Below are positions 44,230 through 48,539 of a DNA stretch of 48,539 bases, piece by piece. This stretch comes from Zygnema cylindricum (Eukaryota > Streptophyta > Zygnematophyceae > Zygnematales > Zygnemataceae): positions 5,644 through 54,182 of the forward strand of contig JBBHKE010002759.1 of NCBI GenBank assembly GCA_037447655.1. Reading direction: 5' to 3'. How positions within the stretch are numbered: the stretch's first letter is position 1; the number at the start of each line of letters is the position of its first letter. The notes beneath the pieces are model-generated. The model saw only the letters and a list, made by a program, of their open reading frames with translations. It made no database searches and was not told where the DNA came from. The position numbers and the translations under genes are program-made.

Positions 44230-45249
44230 AAGCCGCATCGGGCCAAGGATCCAACGCATCGATCTAAGCATCTGCTTCATCTGGTGCATATTGATTTATG
44301 TGGGGACGTAAAACCGGAGACGATTGGAGGAAACAAATATATTATGGTGGTGGTGGACGACTTCTCTCGCTTCACATGGGTAATATTACTAAAACACAAA
44401 TCCGAAGCATTTTTACGCTTTCAAGAGTGGCATGTGATGGCCGAAAGGCAATGTGAGAGAAAACTAAAATCAATTAGATCCGATAATGGAGGGGAATTTC
44501 TTGCTTTTGATCCTTATTGTAAAGTGTGGGGAATCTTTCACCAATATAACGCATCTTACTCACCGGAATCTAACGGCGTTGCCGAGAGGAAGAACCGTAC
44601 TCTTCAAGAAATGGTACGATCCATGGTACACGGATCCGGGAGGAGTATTAATTTATGGGGCGATGCGATTTTGACGGCGAATTATATTTGCAATCGGAGA
44701 ATTACATCGGTTTCGGGTGATAAAACTCCGAATGAGTTGTGGTATGGCCGAAAGCCTACTCTACACCACATTCGGATTTGGGGATGCCGTGCGTCGGTAT
44801 ATATTCAAGCACAAAAGAGGAAGGGTAAATTTGCATCAAGAAGTTGGAGTGGTTATTTTGTGGGATATAGCACTAAAGGGAGTTTTTATCGAGTTTATGA
44901 TCCGATTCGAAATGTGATTGAGGAATCGAGGAATGTGGATTTTCACGAGGATTTATTATCCACGATTTCTCGATCGGCAAAGCGACATTCAAATCTTGAT
45001 TTTTATGAGAAATTTGAAATTGGGGATCTTAATGACATTGAGGGTTCGGATTCGGAAATTGAGCTGGAATCCGCCCCCAATGTTAAAAGGGGGAAAAGTA
45101 AAAATGTGGAAAATGCAAATTTTGGTAACATTGGTGGGGATTCGCGAAGCGAAAATTCCCGAATGTCTTCGGACACGAGGAAATCTTCGTCTTCTAAATC
45201 AAGTGAACCGAATATTATTGAGGAGGAACCGGCGAGGGAAGAAAAATAA
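44230..45249 (+). pseudogene. copia integrase
   Basis: Catalytic motifs are HIDLCGDVKPETIGG (Asp), IRSDNGGEF (Asp) and SNGVAERKNRTLQEM (Glu). The last two are separated by 33 residues, two fewer than usual. NLWGDAILTANYICNRR and WGCRASVYIQ follow, then the GYSTKGSFYRVYDP block and an acidic Ser-rich tail ending in TAA at 45247. Confidence 0.93.
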
Positions 45250-45732
45250 TTTGAGCCGACGAGGAGTATGCGGGAAAATAGGGGTAAGAAACCGGCTCGT
45301 CTTTCTTTTGATAGTAAGGGGAATGTGGAGAATTCATATTATTTTATTTAGGTGGAGAGGGAGGATGATTTTCTTTTATAGCAATCATTATGTGAAAATA
45401 AGTCGGGCGATCCGCAATTGTATGTGGAAGCACTAAAATCATGCGACTAGGAGAAGCATTGGAAACCGGCGTGGTAAAGAGAACTTCAATCAATTATTGA
45501 CAACCATACTTTTGAGGAGGTAAGCCTACCGGAGGGTAAAAAGGCTATTGATGCAAAATGGATTTTTAAAACCAAAACTGGTGCATCGGGGGAAGTAGTG
45601 AAACATAAGGCTCGGTTAGTTTGCAAGGGCTCTCAACAAAGGAAGGGGATAGATTATACGGAGACATATGCACCGGTAGTGAAGTTTGATTCATTGAGGA
45701 TGATTATTGCTATTGCCGCTTCCGGCAAGAAG
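45250..45732 (+). pseudogene. copia reverse transcriptase N-terminal fragment
   Basis: In the same frame as integrase, with stops: YVEALKSCD-EKHWKPAW-RELQ, IIDNHTFEEVSLPEGKKA, AKWIFKTKTGASGEVVKHKA, then RLVCKGSQQRKGIDYTETYA and VVKFDSLRMIIAIAASGKK. The 3' LTR starts at the next base. The catalytic YVDD box and all of RNase H are missing. Confidence 0.92.
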
Positions 45733-46173
45733 TGGTCCAGGTTGGTTTGGAGTCATGAAGTCTAATTGTACGGTTTTGTAGTACCCAGGTCTCGCAAAGA
45801 TTTAGTTTGGCGACAACCAAGTATTTTGTTTCGCTTGGTGTGTACGGTTGGTGGGTTTGTTTTGTCTTTATTTGTTCTTTGGTTGTACGTTTGCTTAGTA
45901 CTTTTGGTGTTCGTAGTTTCGCGTATAGACGCAATTTGATTGGTAGGCTCTTCGTCCGCACTTTATGTTTGATTTGGTTTTATAGTTTGATAGTGTGACG
46001 CTTCACTTGCAGTACTATATACTGCAACTTAGAGGGAGGGAAACTTAACTTTTTTGTGGGAGAAAAATGTCTATGAAATATTTTGGCTTTCGTGGACAGT
46101 TCTCTCTCGTTTGAATTTTTTTTTATGCTTCCGCTGTAATCTTGCACTCTCAATTTTGTGTAAGATCCTGTCA
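45733..46173 (+). repeat. 3' LTR (441 bp) of second-family copia
   Basis: Starts TGGTCCAGGTTGG and ends GATCCTGTCA. It matches the 5' LTR with many substitutions and without the two duplications, so the element is older than the 34.9-kb one. Confidence 0.93.
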
Positions 46174-46178
46174 GTCAG

Positions 46179-46757
46179 CAAAGTTGGAACAATGCAATCT
46201 ACTGTAGCTCCTACTTTTCAATACTTTTACTTCATCATTTCGTCACCAAGCGTACAAAAAGTGCGAGCATTTTATACAAATATCGTATCAAATCAGCATA
46301 CGGAGCGGGAATTTTGACATGGTGAGAAGTTCCGTGCGTCAACTTCAGGTGGTTGCAATGTTTACATCTTATTTGGGGGTTCACTATTTTCGCTTTATAT
46401 TCGTTTCTATTTCAGCCGTGTGTATATTATATGCGTAATTTCGTTCACTTTTGTACGCCAATCTACAAGAGGCATAACAGTTCAAAATCGAACATTGGAA
46501 ATTTGTCGGTGTTTGAACTTTGAAACCCAAATGCCGTCGACATAAAGTATGGGTGACGTCATCATTATGCACCTGTTGGTGTTTATTTTACCTGATATAA
46601 TGGCAATCTTTCTCGAACGGAGTATAGTACGAGTAGCACCTCTGTATTGAATTATGCTTTTGTTGGGTATAGAATACGGGTCATCATCTGTTTTTCAATG
46701 TTGGCCGTTATATTTCAACCGTTCACATAAAATACAATGTTGATTTTGTTATGAAAC
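46179..46757. other. no recognisable gene
   Basis: Ordinary AT-rich sequence. Short ORFs only. Confidence 0.55.
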
Positions 46758-46760
46758 TTA

Positions 46761-47544
46761 AGGTGCGTCTCCATGTGCCAAAGTAAGGGTTTTTTTTCTG
46801 TCATTTCCTATAAAACTTAAAGCCGTACCGCGTAAGTTTCAACCGTACAAAAAACTAGAAAAAAGGAAAAGTACATTTTGCGTCATCATCCAATTTAGGA
46901 AGTACTACATGTTTTCGTCTTGTGTTCTTCACCCACGGCCACGCCAAAAACGTCATCTTCAAAATTTTATTTAAAACACATGGACGATGTGTTTCAAAAC
47001 AAAGTATTCTCGAAAAACAAATAGTAACACACATTCGCACGTGCAAAATTTTTTACGAATATTTCAAACAAATTCAAGCGACGACAAAAGGTACATTTTT
47101 CGTTATGTTTTGTCTGTTTGCGTTCATGTACAATGAGGCAAAGTACACAATTTGTTTGGTTTTGTCCGTTTGCGCCTGGTATGGATTTTATTTCGCTAGG
47201 GGTAATGATTCCGATTCCATTTCACGTCGAGTGGACAGGAGACGCAAAGGCAAAGTGCATCTTCTTCAACTGTGAAAGGGCGCAGGCTGGAAGGCGGTAC
47301 GTCTACAATGTCACGAAAACTCATGTGATGTCACAAGCATTTACAAAAAATAACGTGCGTCATCACAAATTGTCGACGTTGACAGCCGTCACGGGCATTG
47401 TCAACGTATACAATCGTCACACCCTTAAGTAACTATGTCGTTGTTAGTTTGATAGACATAGGGACACTTGAAATCGGGGTCCGCTGGATCTACGCTAAAA
47501 AACAAAGTAAGTTCGATAAGTTTCAAGCACATGGAGACGCACCC
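46761..47544. mobile_element. MITE family A, copy 2
   Basis: 784 bp, flanked by TTA on both sides (46758-46760 and 47545-47547). The left TIR is AGGTGCGTCTCCATGTGC and the right one, on the complement, is GGGTGCGTCTCCATGTGC. The first ~260 bp and the last ~90 bp align clearly with 5989-6735. Confidence 0.85.
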
Positions 47545-47547
47545 TTA

Positions 47548-48071
47548 AACGTACCATTTGTGGCCATAAACTTAACGACCTTGAAATGACCGCTTCTTGG
47601 CCTAAAGTACGGTAGTTATGTAAGCCGTACAGGACGTTACGGAGCTTCACTGGATGAATAGTATAGATATCCTGCTAAGATGCAACTGATCAGGCGTGAA
47701 AAATACTGATTTTGGATCCTCACTAAAACAGAGGTTACCGTAGCCCTTAGGAATTCACAATAAAAAATGGGAATTGCTTATTGCAAAGACAATTTTTGTT
47801 GTGAGCAGGTACTTCCATCATCTTGAAAAAATTGTACATTTTAAGTACAGATTAGTACAAGTTACGTACCTTTGAGTTTATGCTTGACGGTCAATCCGTC
47901 GAACAACTTTGACTTGCGAAATATTGTAATTACCGGTTAAAAAATTGTCGCGTTTGCGAACGACCACCGTCATCAGTATATAAATAAGGGAACGTTGTTC
48001 GCCCTTCTACGAAACCTTATATAGGCGGTAGGCGGTGTGTCTGTCTTCGATTTTTTCCGTCCGTCCGCAGT
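47548..48071. other. no recognisable gene
   Basis: Unassigned sequence with frequent GTACG words. Confidence 0.5.
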
Positions 48072-48400
48072 ACGGACAGCCGTACGGCTGGCACAATGAT
48101 ACGCTGCCGTGCGACCGTCCGCAGTATGCACCGCCGTACCGCTGGCACAATGTAACGGTGCTGCCCGTACCTCCATACGGATGGCGTAATCTTACTTTGC
48201 CAGTTGTTGTGTGTAGACCACCGTACGGCTTGCATACTCTAACATTGCCAACCGTCGGTGTGCAAACCGCCGTATGGTTGGCGTAACCTAACATTACCAC
48301 ACGTCGGTGTGTTAACCGCCGTACGGATGGCATAATCTAACATTGCCAACCGTCGGTATGCAGACCGCCGTATGGTTAGCGTAACCTAACATTGTGTAAC
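48072..48400. repeat. ~49-bp tandem array with CCGTACGG core
   Basis: About seven units. CCGTACGG or CCGTATGG-type cores recur near 48080, 48133, 48172, 48222, 48271, 48320 and 48369. Each is followed by TGGCRTAAYCTAACATTGCC and CCGTCGGTRTGCA-like words. Frames through it are repeat shadows. Confidence 0.88.
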
Positions 48401-48539
48401 ACTAATAGCGGGTCGAACTTGTTTATAAATGGGTATTTAGGTGTTATAATTATAGAGTACTAAAATTGGTAGACGTCCGCGAAAGAATCACGCTATTTGG
48501 AGTTATATTTTAAAAGTTATAGCGATGGGTGTATTTAGG

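Larger units (their letters stand above)
41527..46173 (+). mobile_element. second-family Ty1/copia element, plus strand, pol truncated
   Basis: A TG...CA element flanked by GTTAG (41522-41526) and GTCAG (46174-46178), a target duplication with one mismatch. The 5' LTR is 499 bp and the 3' LTR 441 bp. The order is primer site, gag, two zinc knuckles, protease, integrase, then only the first part of RT. RT stops at the 3' LTR boundary with no RNase H and no polypurine tract. The primer site type and LTRs differ from the two minus-strand elements, so this is a separate lineage. Confidence 0.95.

Overview
This is a plant-type nuclear window, rich in repeats and AT-rich. Four things point to a streptophyte (green plant lineage; a charophyte alga or bryophyte is possible, but the species cannot be named from the sequence). 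First, there are three Ty1/copia LTR retrotransposons with 5-bp target duplications and initiator-tRNA-Met primer sites. Second, there are small TIR elements with 3-bp TWA target duplications (PIF/Harbinger-like MITEs). Third, there is a decamer array resembling the TTTAGGG telomere repeat. Fourth, there is a spliced remnant of a DOA10/MARCH6 E3 ubiquitin ligase that reads closest to plant SUD1/CER9. There are no operons or bacterial signals.

Layout. 1-3.7 kb: a degenerate minisatellite, then polypyrimidine and AT-rich blocks with a telomere-like decamer array. 3.7-5.6 kb: mostly unassigned, with a possible small two-exon gene on the minus strand. 5.6-9.4 kb: tandem arrays split by MITEs, one of family A and two of family B that lie in opposite orientation and form a large inverted repeat. 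9.4-12.3 kb: an unrecognised degenerate coding remnant and low-complexity DNA. 12.3-18.6 kb, minus strand: five exons covering the C-terminal ~40% of a SUD1/DOA10-like protein. Splice sites are good, but there are six one-base frameshifts, all in the same direction, plus a few stops. 19.2-23.2 kb: a GA-rich tract, a GC-rich island and short repeats.

23.2-27.5 kb: a copia element on the minus strand with a large internal deletion and an AATAG duplication. 28.7-34.4 kb: Pro-rich or Gly-rich minisatellites of possible exonic origin. 34.86-41.25 kb: a structurally complete 6.4-kb copia element on the minus strand. It has 1019-bp LTRs, an AAACC duplication and a half-tRNA-iMet primer site, but many stops. 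41.5-46.2 kb: a second copia family on the plus strand, using the 3' end of tRNA-iMet as primer, whose pol gene is cut off inside reverse transcriptase and joined directly to the 3' LTR. 46.8-47.5 kb: a second family A MITE. 48.07-48.4 kb: a ~49-bp tandem array.

The most unusual feature is a tRNA-like module kept inside all four LTRs of the two minus-strand copia elements, antisense to the element. It has Pol III A and B boxes followed by a T4/T5 terminator. This recalls Cassandra elements, which carry 5S rRNA in their LTRs, but here the module is tRNA-like. Apart from these mobile elements, no intact protein-coding gene could be supported with confidence.
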